Program-made: the position numbers and the translations under genes
From: Paenibacillus sambharensis
GTDB taxonomy: Bacteria; Bacillota; Bacilli; Paenibacillales; Paenibacillaceae
Assembly (NCBI RefSeq): GCF_003233845.1
Contig: NZ_QKRB01000055.1
Coordinates: 1 to 64,000 of the forward strand
Direction of reading: 5' to 3'
Length of the DNA: 64,000 bases
Shown: in pieces, positions 26,231-35,344 of the stretch
How positions within the stretch are numbered: the first letter of the stretch is position 1
Layout of the letters: every line of letters begins with the position of its first letter
Notes under the pieces: generated by a model
Database searches by the model: none
What the model was told of the DNA's origin: nothing
The model's input: the letters and a program-made list of their open reading frames with translations, nothing else

Positions 26231-27013
26231 CTAACCTGGACTGCTGTCATAACCGGAAAACCTAACGGCTGCCACCCGTGTCTCCTGCTGCTGTCTGCCG
26301 TTCATGACGTAGTGCATGACCGATCTTTCTTCCAGCTGGACAGGCCGGAGCGTCTGGCGGTCGACCGTCATATGGATCTCCGTCTCCACCTCCAGCGTCT
26401 TGATAATTTGCTCCAGCTCACGATACGAATCGGCGATTTCCTTATCCAGCTTCTCACGATAAGCAGCCCCCTCTTTCCCCTGCTGCTTGGAAACATTCTG
26501 GGTGGAGGATTTGGCCACTCTATCCAAGTCCCGCTGCAGCCGGGCCGCCGTATCCGCTTTAGCCGCCTTATCCGATAAGCGGAGGTCAAGCAGCCAGGTT
26601 CGCTCGCCTTCGACAGTTCTGCCGTAGGATACCGACTTCTCCAGCCTTTCCAGCTCTCTCATGCGTTCAGCCGGATGATAAATTCCGGCGTCCGCCGCTT
26701 TGTGGTTGGCCGCTGCTACCGGATGCATCCGTTTCTCCCCCGTTTGCTTAACGAGCAGCTTTGTATGGCCTTGTACCTCTCCTTCGTAGGCGGCGTAATC
26801 CCGAATGGCCGAACCGCCTGTGGCCGTTCCGATATTCACCTCAAAACGGTATCTGTCCGTTGCCATGAGACCTGCGGTTGCCAGTTCAAATGTCTCCTCC
26901 GCTGTCCTGTTCGGTGTATCCCCAGCACAGCCTGTTAATGCAACAGCCGCCAATAGATACAGCATCAGCATGGCCTGCCTTAATGTCAGCCTTCGGTAGC
27001 TCCTGCGGCGCAT
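26231..27013 (-). CDS. Hypothetical lipoprotein
   Basis: A 260-residue predicted lipoprotein that I do not recognise. A basic N-terminus (MRRRSYRRLTLRQ) leads to a hydrophobic stretch ending in the lipobox ALTGC (Cys at about 29). The mature part is charged, with a helical, coiled-coil-like middle (AARLQRDLDRVAKSSTQNVSKQQ, EKLDKEIADSYRELEQIIKTLEVETE) and a C-terminal beta-like piece (MTVDRQTLRPVQLEERS). The overall pattern (AYEGEVQGHTKLLVK, HMTVDRQTLRPV) resembles lipoproteins with a LolA-like fold found in sporulating Bacillota. The start follows GAGGGAAGAACC. Confidence 0.7.
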   Translation of the reverse strand: MRRRSYRRLTLRQAMLMLYLLAAVALTGCAGDTPNRTAEETFELATAGLMATDRYRFEVNIGTATGGSAIRDYAAYEGEVQGHTKLLVKQTGEKRMHPVAAANHKAADAGIYHPAERMRELERLEKSVSYGRTVEGERTWLLDLRLSDKAAKADTAARLQRDLDRVAKSSTQNVSKQQGKEGAAYREKLDKEIADSYRELEQIIKTLEVETEIHMTVDRQTLRPVQLEERSVMHYVMNGRQQQETRVAAVRFSGYDSSPG

Positions 27014-27137
27014 GGTTCTTCCCTCATTTCTAAAAGTAATGCAATCCTGCTATCCATTCGCAACTAGATTTCCCAGGAAGGAGCGTCTTATTCAGCAGCA
27101 CTGGTCTGTACAAGCTGATCCCCCTGATTTCAGGCAT

Positions 27138-27174
27138 GCAAAAAAGCCGGTACACGGATGCCCCCGAGACCAGC
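27138..27174 (-). terminator. Terminator after the GGDEF gene
   Basis: On the minus strand GCTGGT...ACCGGC and the inner CTCGG...CCGTG pair (one mismatch and one G-U) around a short loop, followed by six T. It lies 30 bases after the diguanylate cyclase stop. Confidence 0.65.
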
Positions 27175-27203
27175 TTAAATAAATGAATATAGCACCTCAG
27201 CAT

Positions 27204-29135
27204 TTAACCGACCTGCACCTGATTGCGCCCGTGATGCTTCGCATCATACATCGCCATATCAGCGCGGTAAAAAAGTGATTCCACACTGATTTTATCATCT
27301 TCATACGTCCACTCGGATATTCCGCAGGAGGCAGTAACCCGCGGCTCGGTCTCACTCTCAACACGGTAGCGGATCCGGTCAGCTATGCGGTATGCCTGAT
27401 CCGTCCTCACCTTAGGCAGATAAACCGCCAGCTCCTCACCGCCCCAGCGAGCTGCGATATCCGTCTCGCGAATGCACGATTTGATAACACCGCTGACCTG
27501 CATCAGAATTCGGTCACCGATCTGGTGGCCATAAGTGTCGTTGACACGCTTGAAATAATCAATATCAACGAGGATAAGCGAGCCGCAGGCATCCTCTCGC
27601 TGCCGCAGACTGATCTGCTCATCTAGATAATGCCTTGCATGCAGTCCGGTTAAGTTGTCGGTAATGACCATCCGCCTGACCTCGGCATGCAGCGTCGCAT
27701 TCGTGATAGCCAGCCCGATGTGGGTGGACAGAACCTGCAGCAGCTTGTAGTTGTCGTACGAGAAGTAATTCGGTACCCGGTGAGCGATCAGGATCACCCC
27801 TCCCACCTCGCCCTCGACCATAATTGGAGAGGCGATCAGCGAACGGGCCTTGGTGCTGTCCATCAGCTTGGATGGAATCTGCGACGAGCCTTTGTAATCG
27901 GATATGATCAAGGCTTCCTTGCTCTCGTTCACCATGCCGCAAAAACCGTAATCCGTTGAAAATTGTTCATGCAGCATTGACGGTATATTGCCGGACATCA
28001 CTTCAAAGCAGCCCGACTGCTTATTTAACTTCAGGATACAGCAGAATTCGGCCTGGAAGACCTGAAGCAGCTCCCCCGTGGCAAATCCGAAGATTTCGGA
28101 CAGCTTCAGTGACTGATTCAGCCGCTTGGTCAGCTCATTAATGACCTGAAGCTCTCCAATTAGCAGATTAGACTGCTCATACAGCTTCGCATTCTCGAAA
28201 GCGGAGCCGGCCGTATCGGCCAGCATCATGAAGGAAGCCCGGTTAGACTCCTTCCACTGCTCACCTGTCATGGAAACCTGCAGCACACCGTAAACGGCCT
28301 GTTTGCCGGAAAACGGAACGGCAAGATGGATGCCCCCCGCTTCATCGCGCTCGGAAACCGGCTTTCCTTCCAGAAAGGCGCGGGCACAGATATCGCTCGA
28401 CGAGTGCTTGAATACCAGGGGCTTGACCCTTGAATCTACAGCCGTGTAGTCCTGGGATAAGAACAGCTCAATCGTGGAGCCCGGGTATAAGCCTTCCAGG
28501 CTCTGTACCGTCTCCTTTAGAACAGAAGATACATCAATTTGGTCGTAGAGCCGTTTCGCCGTCTGAAACAGCGCATCCTTGCGCTCGTTCTCCTTATCCT
28601 GGAGATGGTGCCTCGCAGTTATCTCCTGCATGAGAAGCCGCTCAAAGCTTTGATAGAACAAGCTCCGGAAATGCAGGCTCATGGCCCGCAGGGCCGAGCT
28701 GTCTACTACCGCTTCACGATCCGTTGTGATCAACCCGAGTACTGCAAATGGGAGGCCGGCAGAGCGGCTAATCACCGGTACGCCGTAAACCAGCCTGTCA
28801 CCTGAAGACTGCGGCCCGGCGACTGCAACGGTTCTCACGGCTTCCGAGATTGAACCAGCCATGGCTGTCTCATGCTCGTGCGGAACTGCAGGTCCCGCGA
28901 CCTGCACCCGCTCCCTATCGAACAAAAACAGACAATCTTTGCGCCATATATCAAACTCTTCGGACTCTTCGAGCCATCTGGTAAAGGTCTCCGTCAGCAA
29001 AGCGCCCACGTAAGGTATATCGGCTTCATTAATATCTGTGTATTCCAGCCAGGAGCCGGACGCAGCCTTCTCCGCGGATGGGCAAGGCGGCTGAACATGT
29101 TCCGATATCTGCCCCGTTTCCAACGATTTCTTCAT
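27204..29135 (-). CDS. Diguanylate cyclase with GAF sensor domains
   Basis: A 643-residue soluble signalling protein. Two GAF-like domains are likely in the middle (about 190-325 and 340-475, with FGFATGELLQVFQAEFCCIL and SKLMDSTKARSLIASPIMVEGEVGGVIL); residues 40-170 may be a third. A GGDEF domain ends the protein (ITDNLTGLHARHYLDEQI, VDIDYFKRVNDTYGH, active loop GGEEL). It should make cyclic di-GMP in answer to a small ligand or redox signal. An RETD inhibitory site lies five residues before GGEEL, so product feedback is expected. It has no EAL or transmembrane part. AAAGGAGTGG precedes the ATG. Confidence 0.9.
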   Translation of the reverse strand: MKKSLETGQISEHVQPPCPSAEKAASGSWLEYTDINEADIPYVGALLTETFTRWLEESEEFDIWRKDCLFLFDRERVQVAGPAVPHEHETAMAGSISEAVRTVAVAGPQSSGDRLVYGVPVISRSAGLPFAVLGLITTDREAVVDSSALRAMSLHFRSLFYQSFERLLMQEITARHHLQDKENERKDALFQTAKRLYDQIDVSSVLKETVQSLEGLYPGSTIELFLSQDYTAVDSRVKPLVFKHSSSDICARAFLEGKPVSERDEAGGIHLAVPFSGKQAVYGVLQVSMTGEQWKESNRASFMMLADTAGSAFENAKLYEQSNLLIGELQVINELTKRLNQSLKLSEIFGFATGELLQVFQAEFCCILKLNKQSGCFEVMSGNIPSMLHEQFSTDYGFCGMVNESKEALIISDYKGSSQIPSKLMDSTKARSLIASPIMVEGEVGGVILIAHRVPNYFSYDNYKLLQVLSTHIGLAITNATLHAEVRRMVITDNLTGLHARHYLDEQISLRQREDACGSLILVDIDYFKRVNDTYGHQIGDRILMQVSGVIKSCIRETDIAARWGGEELAVYLPKVRTDQAYRIADRIRYRVESETEPRVTASCGISEWTYEDDKISVESLFYRADMAMYDAKHHGRNQVQVG

Positions 29136-29364
29136 GGCTCGTCCACTCCTTTCATCCAGGGATAGGCTGTATTATAGCGATGCCGTTCATCATAAATCCA
29201 TATTTGCATGATATCTAATATCATACTTTATTTTTAAGAAGTTTGCACTAGTTTTAGAGACGTATCAAAGGACCTTTGACCCATTAGAATTCACTAATCT
29301 TCCACTAGACAGCTTCTCCTCTGAATAGAAAGAATGCCACACCTATTTTGTCAAGGAAACATGC

Positions 29365-29392
29365 TTGACATTCCACCTGAATTTCCTATAAT
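29365..29392 (+). promoter_or_regulatory. Sigma-A promoter of rpsD
   Basis: A perfect TTGACA at 29365-29370 and a perfect TATAAT at 29387-29392 are separated by 16 bases. It lies about 170 bases before the rpsD start, as for a strong ribosomal-protein promoter. Confidence 0.9.
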
Positions 29393-29398
29393 ATTAAT

Positions 29399-29566
29399 TG
29401 TTGAAATATAGGGCAGCGGTTTTGTGTCACCCTCACGGTTGTTGTCGCTGGCGGGACAGCGGCTGAGATTCCCGTCAGGATCTCATTTAGATCTTAACAG
29501 ACAACAATCGGCGAAACACTAACCCCATTTTCAAACATTCCATTTGAAGAAGGAGTTAACCACATA
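29399..29566 (+). ncRNA. rpsD 5' leader, candidate S4 autoregulatory RNA
   Basis: A structured untranslated leader of about 165 bases separates the promoter from rpsD. It contains CGCTG/CAGCG and GAGAT/GATCTC pairings around a CCCGTCAGG loop (29447-29490), and ends in a GAAGGAG site. In Bacillus, S4 represses rpsD by binding its own leader; similarity of the structure is inferred, not computed. The rest of the gap from 29136 to 29364 shows no gene. Confidence 0.55.
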
Positions 29567-30166
29567 ATGGCACGCTATACTGGACCTAAGTTTAAACTGA
29601 GCCGCCGTCTGGGTATTTCCCTGAGCGGTACAGGCAAAGAATTGAAGAGAGCATTCCCTCCTGGACAGCATGGTCCTGGACAACGCAAAAAAATGAGCGG
29701 CTACGGCATTCAGCTGCAAGAGAAGCAGAAGCTGCGCCACATGTACGGCTTGAACGAGAAGCAGTTCCGCAACCTGTTCGACAAGGCTAACAAGATGAAG
29801 GGTATCGCTGGTGAGAACTTCATGGTTCTGCTTGAAAGCCGTCTGGACAACCTCGTTTACCGTCTTGGCCTGTCCAACTCTCGTGCAGGTGCACGTCAGC
29901 TGGTTGCTCATGGACACGTAACTGTAAACGGCAAGAAAGTAGACATTCCTTCCTACACAGTATCCGTTGGCGACCAGATCGGTCTGCGTGAACGCAGCCG
30001 TGGTCTGAAGGCGATCAAGGAAGCAATGGAAGGCCGTCATCATCTGCCTAACTACCTGGAGTTCAACGACAATGCAATGGAAGGCAAGTACATCCGTCTT
30101 CCTGAGCGTGCGGAGCTCTCCCAAGATATCGACGAGAAGCAAATCGTCGAGTTCTACAGCCGTTAA
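29567..30166 (+). CDS. rpsD: 30S ribosomal protein S4
   Basis: A 199-residue ribosomal protein S4, full length. It starts [21 protein letters not shown], has the [25 protein letters not shown] stretch that binds 16S rRNA, and an S4 RNA-binding domain at about 90-155 ([35 protein letters not shown]). S4 nucleates 30S assembly. It is monocistronic, with its own promoter, leader and terminator, as in other Bacillota where rpsD lies outside the main ribosomal clusters. Confidence 0.97.
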   Translation: MARYTGPKFKLSRRLGISLSGTGKELKRAFPPGQHGPGQRKKMSGYGIQLQEKQKLRHMYGLNEKQFRNLFDKANKMKGIAGENFMVLLESRLDNLVYRLGLSNSRAGARQLVAHGHVTVNGKKVDIPSYTVSVGDQIGLRERSRGLKAIKEAMEGRHHLPNYLEFNDNAMEGKYIRLPERAELSQDIDEKQIVEFYSR

Positions 30167-30170
30167 TCGT

Positions 30171-30205
30171 AAACCGGACCCCCACGGGTCCGGTTTTTTC
30201 TTTTT
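30171..30205 (+). terminator. Terminator after rpsD
   Basis: AACCGGACCC pairs with GGGTCCGGTT around a short loop and is followed by a T-rich run (TTTTCTTTTTC). Confidence 0.9.
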
Positions 30206-30235
30206 CTTGATAGGCAAAAATATACAAACAATAAC

Positions 30236-30277
30236 AAAGCCTGAGGCCACCGAATAAGAGCGGCGGCTTCAGGCTTT
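30236..30277 (-). terminator. Terminator after tyrS
   Basis: On the minus strand AAAGCCTGAAGCC pairs with GGCCTCAGGCTTT-like sequence around a central loop, followed by GTTATTGTTT. It lies 30 bases after the tyrS stop and may also act on the plus strand. Confidence 0.7.
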
Positions 30278-30306
30278 GCCCGTTTATGGCTAAACGGTTA
30301 TTCGTC

Positions 30307-31557
30307 TTATTTGATTTTGGCGAACTTACGCTTGCCCACCTGAATGACGTCCCCGCTCTTAGGCGTTATAGCTGCGTTGGGATCATCAATCTTCTCTTCA
30401 TTAATCTTCACAGCACCCTGCTGGACACTTCTTCTCGCCTCACTGCCCGAGGACTGCAGGCCGAGAACGGTCAGAAGCTTCACAATGCGGATCTGGCCAT
30501 CCTCCAGCTCTGCAGCGGGGACTTCAACCTCGGCTATATCATCCGGAAGCGCCCGCTGCTGAAACACCGTTACGAAGTGCTGTTCAGCCGCCTGTGCTGC
30601 TTCCTCCCCATGGTACATACGTACGAACGTCTTGGCCAAATTCATCTTCGCATCACGCGGATGAACCGTTCCGTTCTCCAAACCGGCCTTCAGCTGCTGC
30701 AGCTCCTCATTGCTCAGATCGGTCGCCAGCTCGTAGTACTTGGCCATCAGCTCATCGGGAATAGACATCGACTTGCCGTAAATTTCATTCGGCGCTTCAT
30801 CGATCCCGATGTAATTGCCAAGACTCTTGCTCATCTTGTTAACGCCGTCAAGTCCCTCCAGCAGAGGAAGCATGATAGCGGCCTGCGTTTGTTTGCCGTA
30901 TTCCTTCTGCAGTGTGCGGCCCATCAGCAGATTAAACTTCTGGTCGGTCCCGCCGAGCTCTATATCACAATCCAGCGCAACTGAATCGTATCCCTGCATC
31001 AACGGGTAGAAGAATTCATGAATGCTGATCGGCTGTCCGGACTGATACCGCTTGGTAAAGTCATCGCGTTCCAGCATTCTCGCTACGGTAAGCTTGGCCG
31101 CAAGGTTCACGACATCCGCAAAGGTAAGAGGCGCCAGCCATTCCGAATTGTAGTGGACAGTCGTAAGAGCCGGGTCCAGTATCTTGAAGATCTGCTTCTG
31201 GTATGTTTCAGCATTATGCTTCACATCTTCTTCAGACAGCTGCTTTCTCGTCTCGGACTTGCCGGTTGGATCCCCTATCCTTCCGGTAAAATCACCGATC
31301 AGCAGCTGAACGACATGGCCCAGCTCCTGGAACTGGCGCAGCTTATGCAGCACCACGGTATGACCGACATGAATATCTGGCGCGGACGGATCCAGACCAA
31401 GCTTAATCTTAAGCGGCTTGCCTGATACGATAGACCCTGCAATCTTCTCCCGAAGGTCTTCCTCGGGTACAATTTCCACCACTCCTCGGCGGATTACGTC
31501 GAGCTGGCGTTCGAGCTCCTGCTCCTGCTCTGGTGAAAGGCTGATTTTCTTCTCCAT
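30307..31557 (-). CDS. tyrS: Tyrosyl-tRNA synthetase
   Basis: A 416-residue class I synthetase. HIGH is present as DIHVGHTV (about residue 55) and the KMSKS loop as [12 protein letters not shown] (about 235). A C-terminal S4 domain ([27 protein letters not shown]) binds tRNA-Tyr. The N-terminal half ([26 protein letters not shown]) belongs to the TyrZ-like subtype rather than the classical Bacillus TyrS. A tyrosine T-box leader and its own promoter lie upstream, so expression should rise when tRNA-Tyr is uncharged. GGAGGAAG precedes the ATG. Confidence 0.95.
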   Translation of the reverse strand: MEKKISLSPEQEQELERQLDVIRRGVVEIVPEEDLREKIAGSIVSGKPLKIKLGLDPSAPDIHVGHTVVLHKLRQFQELGHVVQLLIGDFTGRIGDPTGKSETRKQLSEEDVKHNAETYQKQIFKILDPALTTVHYNSEWLAPLTFADVVNLAAKLTVARMLERDDFTKRYQSGQPISIHEFFYPLMQGYDSVALDCDIELGGTDQKFNLLMGRTLQKEYGKQTQAAIMLPLLEGLDGVNKMSKSLGNYIGIDEAPNEIYGKSMSIPDELMAKYYELATDLSNEELQQLKAGLENGTVHPRDAKMNLAKTFVRMYHGEEAAQAAEQHFVTVFQQRALPDDIAEVEVPAAELEDGQIRIVKLLTVLGLQSSGSEARRSVQQGAVKINEEKIDDPNAAITPKSGDVIQVGKRKFAKIK

Positions 31558-31590
31558 TACTGCTTCCTCCCTTGACGGTGTGTGGACATG

Positions 31591-31926
31591 ACAAAGAACC
31601 CTTCAATTTGCCAAGGGACGGGAAGGATTAAGCCCGCGGTACCACCCTCGTTAAAGCGCCCGGCTTGTTTCTTGGGAACCCCGGACAGGCAGTCTGCCAT
31701 TTTTGCGCTTTCACTTCATTGCATATAACGGATGCGCACCGGGACGGACTAGCGAACAGCTGCAAGGCTCCGGCTGCTGTGCCGGAGAAGGCTGATTCGT
31801 TCATCTATCCAGCTCAAGGTAGTAATTCACATGCGGACCGCAGCCGGTTTGCACCCACCACCGGCTCTCTGTATACGGCACTCCGTCAGCTACTCGGACC
31901 TGTCATCGCTTTTGAACCTTTTATTA
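31591..31926 (-). promoter_or_regulatory. Tyrosine T-box riboswitch
   Basis: The leader of tyrS holds the T-box consensus AGGGTGGTACCGCG (31648-31635, minus strand). Downstream is a terminator hairpin, CCCTT with AAGGG (31617-31599), followed by a T-rich run. In the Stem I position the sequence GAATTACTACC gives two overlapping TAC codons (31824-31819) as candidate tyrosine specifiers, matching the gene. Uncharged tRNA-Tyr would stabilise the antiterminator. The Stem I region also carries a GGTGGTGGGTGC kink-turn-like part. Confidence 0.9.
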
Positions 31927-31932
31927 CATGAA

Positions 31933-31961
31933 TTTATAACACATACTATCCGCCAAGTCAA
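31933..31961 (-). promoter_or_regulatory. Sigma-A promoter of tyrS
   Basis: On the minus strand TTGACT (31961-31956) and TATAAA (31938-31933) are separated by 17 bases. Transcription would start near 31926, at the T-box 5' end. Confidence 0.8.
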
Positions 31962-32024
31962 TTCATAACATGCTGTCGAATAGGTAACCTTTATGTAATC
32001 TTCAGTCCTTTTTCCGGTAGAATG

Positions 32025-32033
32025 TGCTATAAT
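32025..32033 (+). promoter_or_regulatory. Extended -10 promoter of the PBP gene
   Basis: TGCTATAAT is an extended -10 element ending 33 bases before the PBP start. No good -35 is visible, consistent with an extended -10 promoter. Confidence 0.5.
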
Positions 32034-32066
32034 AAATGACGGTAATTTGGAGGAGGAATACATAGC

Positions 32067-35000
32067 ATGGACGAACAGCAACGGCCGAAAAAACGCAGCG
32101 GCTGGCGGACGTTCGGGATGGTCGTATGGATCACCACCAAGTGGCTGGTCATATTCGGCTTCATGATCGGACTGTTAGCAGGCGGCGCCTTAACCGGTTA
32201 TGTCGCTTCTCTTGTTAAGGACGACCCCGTACGCTCGCGTGCCGAAATTGAGGAAAAGATCGGTGAAAATGCAATTACGGGCTTTGTCTACTTTAACGAT
32301 GATTCTGCCGTAGGACAGCTCAGAACCGACGAGGACAGACGGCTTGTCGAGCTGAAGGACATCCCCCAGAACGTAATAGATGCCGTTCTCGCGACAGAGG
32401 ACAACAACTTCTATGATCATATCGGGGTCGATATCAACGGACTTGGCCGGGCAGTCAAGCAGAAGCTTCTTAATGAGGACATCCAGACCGGGGGAAGCAC
32501 TCTGACGCAGCAGCTGGCAAGGCGTGTGTTTCTAAGCCTGGACGTTTCCGACAGCCGCAAGGTCAAGGAGATTTTCCTGTCGATCAGACTCGAACGCTTC
32601 CTGACCAAGGACGAGATCTTATCCGCATATCTTAATAAAGTGCCGTTTGGCAATGGAAGCACCGGTTATAATCTCTACGGTATTAAAGCTGCTGCCAAGG
32701 GTATATTCAACATCAGCAATCTTCAGGAAATTAATATTGCCCAGGCTGCCTATTTGGCTGGCCTGCCTCAGCGCCCTTCCGCCTATACAGCGTTTACCAG
32801 CAAAGGGGAAATCAATGAGGAGGGCATTGGTTACGCAATCGACAGGCAAAAGCTTGTGCTGCGCCGCATGCTCGAAACTGGCAGAATCAGCCGGGCGGAA
32901 TATGACGAGGCTCTAGCCTTTGATATTCGGGCATCGCTTGCCAAGCCAAACAAGAAGGCTTATGCCACTTATCCGTATCTGATGCTCGAAGCGGAACGGC
33001 AGGCTGCCGAAATCCTGCTGCTGCAGAAGAATCCGCAGCTTACACTGGCGGACCTGCGCAAGAAGGAAAACGCCCAGCTAGTGCAGGAAGAACGGGAAGA
33101 CCTGCTTAGGGGCGGGTACCAAATCTATACGACGATTGACCGCGGAATATACAACATCATGCGTAAAATCGGCTCTGATCCGGCCAACTTCACGCCAGAC
33201 AGCGCTGAGAAGGGTATGGAACAGACCGCTGCCATCATGCTGGATCATTCAACCGGGGCTATTCTCGGTATGCTCGAAGGCCGTGATTTTTATACGGAGC
33301 AGATGAACTATGCCACCCAGATGACCCGCCAGCCAGGCTCCACGATGAAGACAATTGCCGCTTACCTCCCTGCTATAGAGGAAGGTCTGGTACAGCCGGG
33401 CAGTGTTCTGGATGATGCGCCGATTGTGCTCAAAGACGGCCAGAAGGGCTTCCATATTCCCAAGAACTCTAACGACCGGTACTCGGGACTTGTTACCGCG
33501 CGCGATGCGCTTAACAGGTCACTTAACCTGCCGGCTCTGAAGGTATTCCTGAATAAGGTGACCATTCCGAAGGCCTGGGAGTTCTCGCGCAAGCTGGGAA
33601 TTACAACCATTCAGCCCGAAGACGATTATGCCCAGACCGGTGTCATCGGCGGTTTAAGCGTAGGGGTGTCAGTTGAAGAGCTAACCAACGCATACGGTGC
33701 AATTCCGAACATGGGCGAATTCAACGATGCCTATATGATCCGCAAGATAACCGATGCAACGGGCAAGACAGTATACGAGCACAAGCATCAGCCGGTTCGT
33801 GTCTTCTCCGAGCAGACCGCATTTCTTGTGACCGATATGCTGCGGACCGTCATTACGAACGGTACGGCTTCAACCGTTAACCGTGAATACAAAGGCAAGG
33901 GCATCCCGATTGCGGGCAAGACCGGTTCCACACAGAGCTATGGGGATGTATGGTTCTTGGGCTTCACCCCCGATGTGACGCTTGGCGTCTGGTCGGGATA
34001 TGAGAGGCAGGCAGATACATTGTCGAAAGAAGGACGACTTCGCTCCCAATGGATCTGGACCAAGATTATGAATGCCGTAACAGAGGAACGGCCCGAGTTG
34101 TTCGAGACCAAAGCATTCGCCAAGCCTGATGGGGTCGTCAAGGCTACCGTATCCAGCGTAAGCGGCAAGCGGCCGACTCAGCTCACATATTCGATGGGAA
34201 GAGTTGTGACGGACTGGTTCAATGAGAAGTATCTGCCGAAGGAGAGCGATGACGCACTCGTCAAAATGTCGTACATCAGCTACAATGGCGTCAATTATAT
34301 CGCGCAGTCAACCACACCTTCCGACTTTGTCAGCGAACAGATTGTTATCCGCCGGGAGAAGCCGCTCGATGAGCTGCTGGAGGAAATCCAGAAGGCGCAA
34401 TCCAAGATTTCGGGCAGCAGCCGCAGATCACTCTCTTATTACCTGCCGGCAGATGCCAAGCTGGATGCACCGTCTAAGACGGATCCGCGCAAGGATGATG
34501 GCGCTAATCCATCAGCACCAATTAACGTCAGATTGTCATCCGTATCGGCTTCATCTGTCCAAATCACCTTCTCGGGCAGCCCGGAAAACGATGTGGTCGG
34601 CTACCGGCTGTACCGGTCATTGAACGGCAGTGCATATCAGAAATCAGGCAGTTCAATCGTGAAGGGTGATTCCCAGAAGTTTGTTACCGGCATTGGTGCG
34701 GGCCACCAGTACAGCTACTATGTCACAGCTGTCGATGTTGCCGGACGCGAATCATCACCAAGTCTGATCGTCACGACAGGAGGAGCGGTGCAGAAACCAT
34801 CGCCTGACACGCTAGACGAAGGGATAACGCCTGAACCGATTGAGGGCGCTGACAGCACGGACAACAGTGCTAACAACGATTCGAACAGCAATTCGGAGAA
34901 CCGAGGCAGCGAAAACGGCAGTAATAACAACAACAGTAACAACAGCGGCAATGGGAACAGAGGTACAGGTGCCAATAATCAAGCCGGGCAGACTCTACCT

Positions 35001-35264
35001 GCCCCATCCGCTCCGTCGGGTATAACCATAGAAGCGACAAGCAGCGGTGTCCGGCTGGCTTGGGCTCCTAATCCCGTATCCGATCAAGTAACCAGTTACC
35101 ATATTTATTATAGTGAGAAGGGGCAGAGCAGATTCACCCGGATTGGTACTTCAAGCGAGACCAAATTCGAATACAGCTCCGGCGCCGAGGGCGGCAGGTA
35201 TCGGGTTACGGCCGTCAATGAGGGCGGGGAATCCGCCCCATCCTCAACGGTTAAAGCATCTTAA
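32067..35264 (+). CDS. Class A penicillin-binding protein with fibronectin III repeats
   Basis: A 1065-residue bifunctional PBP1A-type enzyme. After a cytoplasmic tail and one transmembrane helix (about 22-50) comes a GT51 domain (about 70-250) with the catalytic Glu in ATEDNNFYDHIGVD and GGSTLTQQLARR. The transpeptidase domain follows (about 370-690) with SxxK in QPGSTMKT, SLN and GKTGSTQSY. The C-terminal 250 residues add a fibronectin III domain (about 820-905), a linker of some 60 residues rich in Asn, Ser and Gly, and a second FnIII domain. The FnIII parts may bind wall polymers. GGAGGAGG precedes the ATG. Confidence 0.93.
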   Translation: MDEQQRPKKRSGWRTFGMVVWITTKWLVIFGFMIGLLAGGALTGYVASLVKDDPVRSRAEIEEKIGENAITGFVYFNDDSAVGQLRTDEDRRLVELKDIPQNVIDAVLATEDNNFYDHIGVDINGLGRAVKQKLLNEDIQTGGSTLTQQLARRVFLSLDVSDSRKVKEIFLSIRLERFLTKDEILSAYLNKVPFGNGSTGYNLYGIKAAAKGIFNISNLQEINIAQAAYLAGLPQRPSAYTAFTSKGEINEEGIGYAIDRQKLVLRRMLETGRISRAEYDEALAFDIRASLAKPNKKAYATYPYLMLEAERQAAEILLLQKNPQLTLADLRKKENAQLVQEEREDLLRGGYQIYTTIDRGIYNIMRKIGSDPANFTPDSAEKGMEQTAAIMLDHSTGAILGMLEGRDFYTEQMNYATQMTRQPGSTMKTIAAYLPAIEEGLVQPGSVLDDAPIVLKDGQKGFHIPKNSNDRYSGLVTARDALNRSLNLPALKVFLNKVTIPKAWEFSRKLGITTIQPEDDYAQTGVIGGLSVGVSVEELTNAYGAIPNMGEFNDAYMIRKITDATGKTVYEHKHQPVRVFSEQTAFLVTDMLRTVITNGTASTVNREYKGKGIPIAGKTGSTQSYGDVWFLGFTPDVTLGVWSGYERQADTLSKEGRLRSQWIWTKIMNAVTEERPELFETKAFAKPDGVVKATVSSVSGKRPTQLTYSMGRVVTDWFNEKYLPKESDDALVKMSYISYNGVNYIAQSTTPSDFVSEQIVIRREKPLDELLEEIQKAQSKISGSSRRSLSYYLPADAKLDAPSKTDPRKDDGANPSAPINVRLSSVSASSVQITFSGSPENDVVGYRLYRSLNGSAYQKSGSSIVKGDSQKFVTGIGAGHQYSYYVTAVDVAGRESSPSLIVTTGGAVQKPSPDTLDEGITPEPIEGADSTDNSANNDSNSNSENRGSENGSNNNNSNNSGNGNRGTGANNQAGQTLPAPSAPSGITIEATSSGVRLAWAPNPVSDQVTSYHIYYSEKGQSRFTRIGTSSETKFEYSSGAEGGRYRVTAVNEGGESAPSSTVKAS

Positions 35265-35287
35265 ACAAGAGCCTGCTGCAGGTACAA

Positions 35288-35331
35288 CAAAAGAGACAGC
35301 TGCACACGTAAAGTGGCAGCTGTCTCTTTTG
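35288..35331. terminator. Bidirectional terminator after the PBP gene
   Basis: CAAAAGAGACAGCTGC pairs with GCAGCTGTCTCTTTTG. A T-run lies on the right and an A-run on the left. It lies between the convergent PBP and acsA genes. Confidence 0.88.
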
Positions 35332-35344
35332 TTCTATTATCCGG

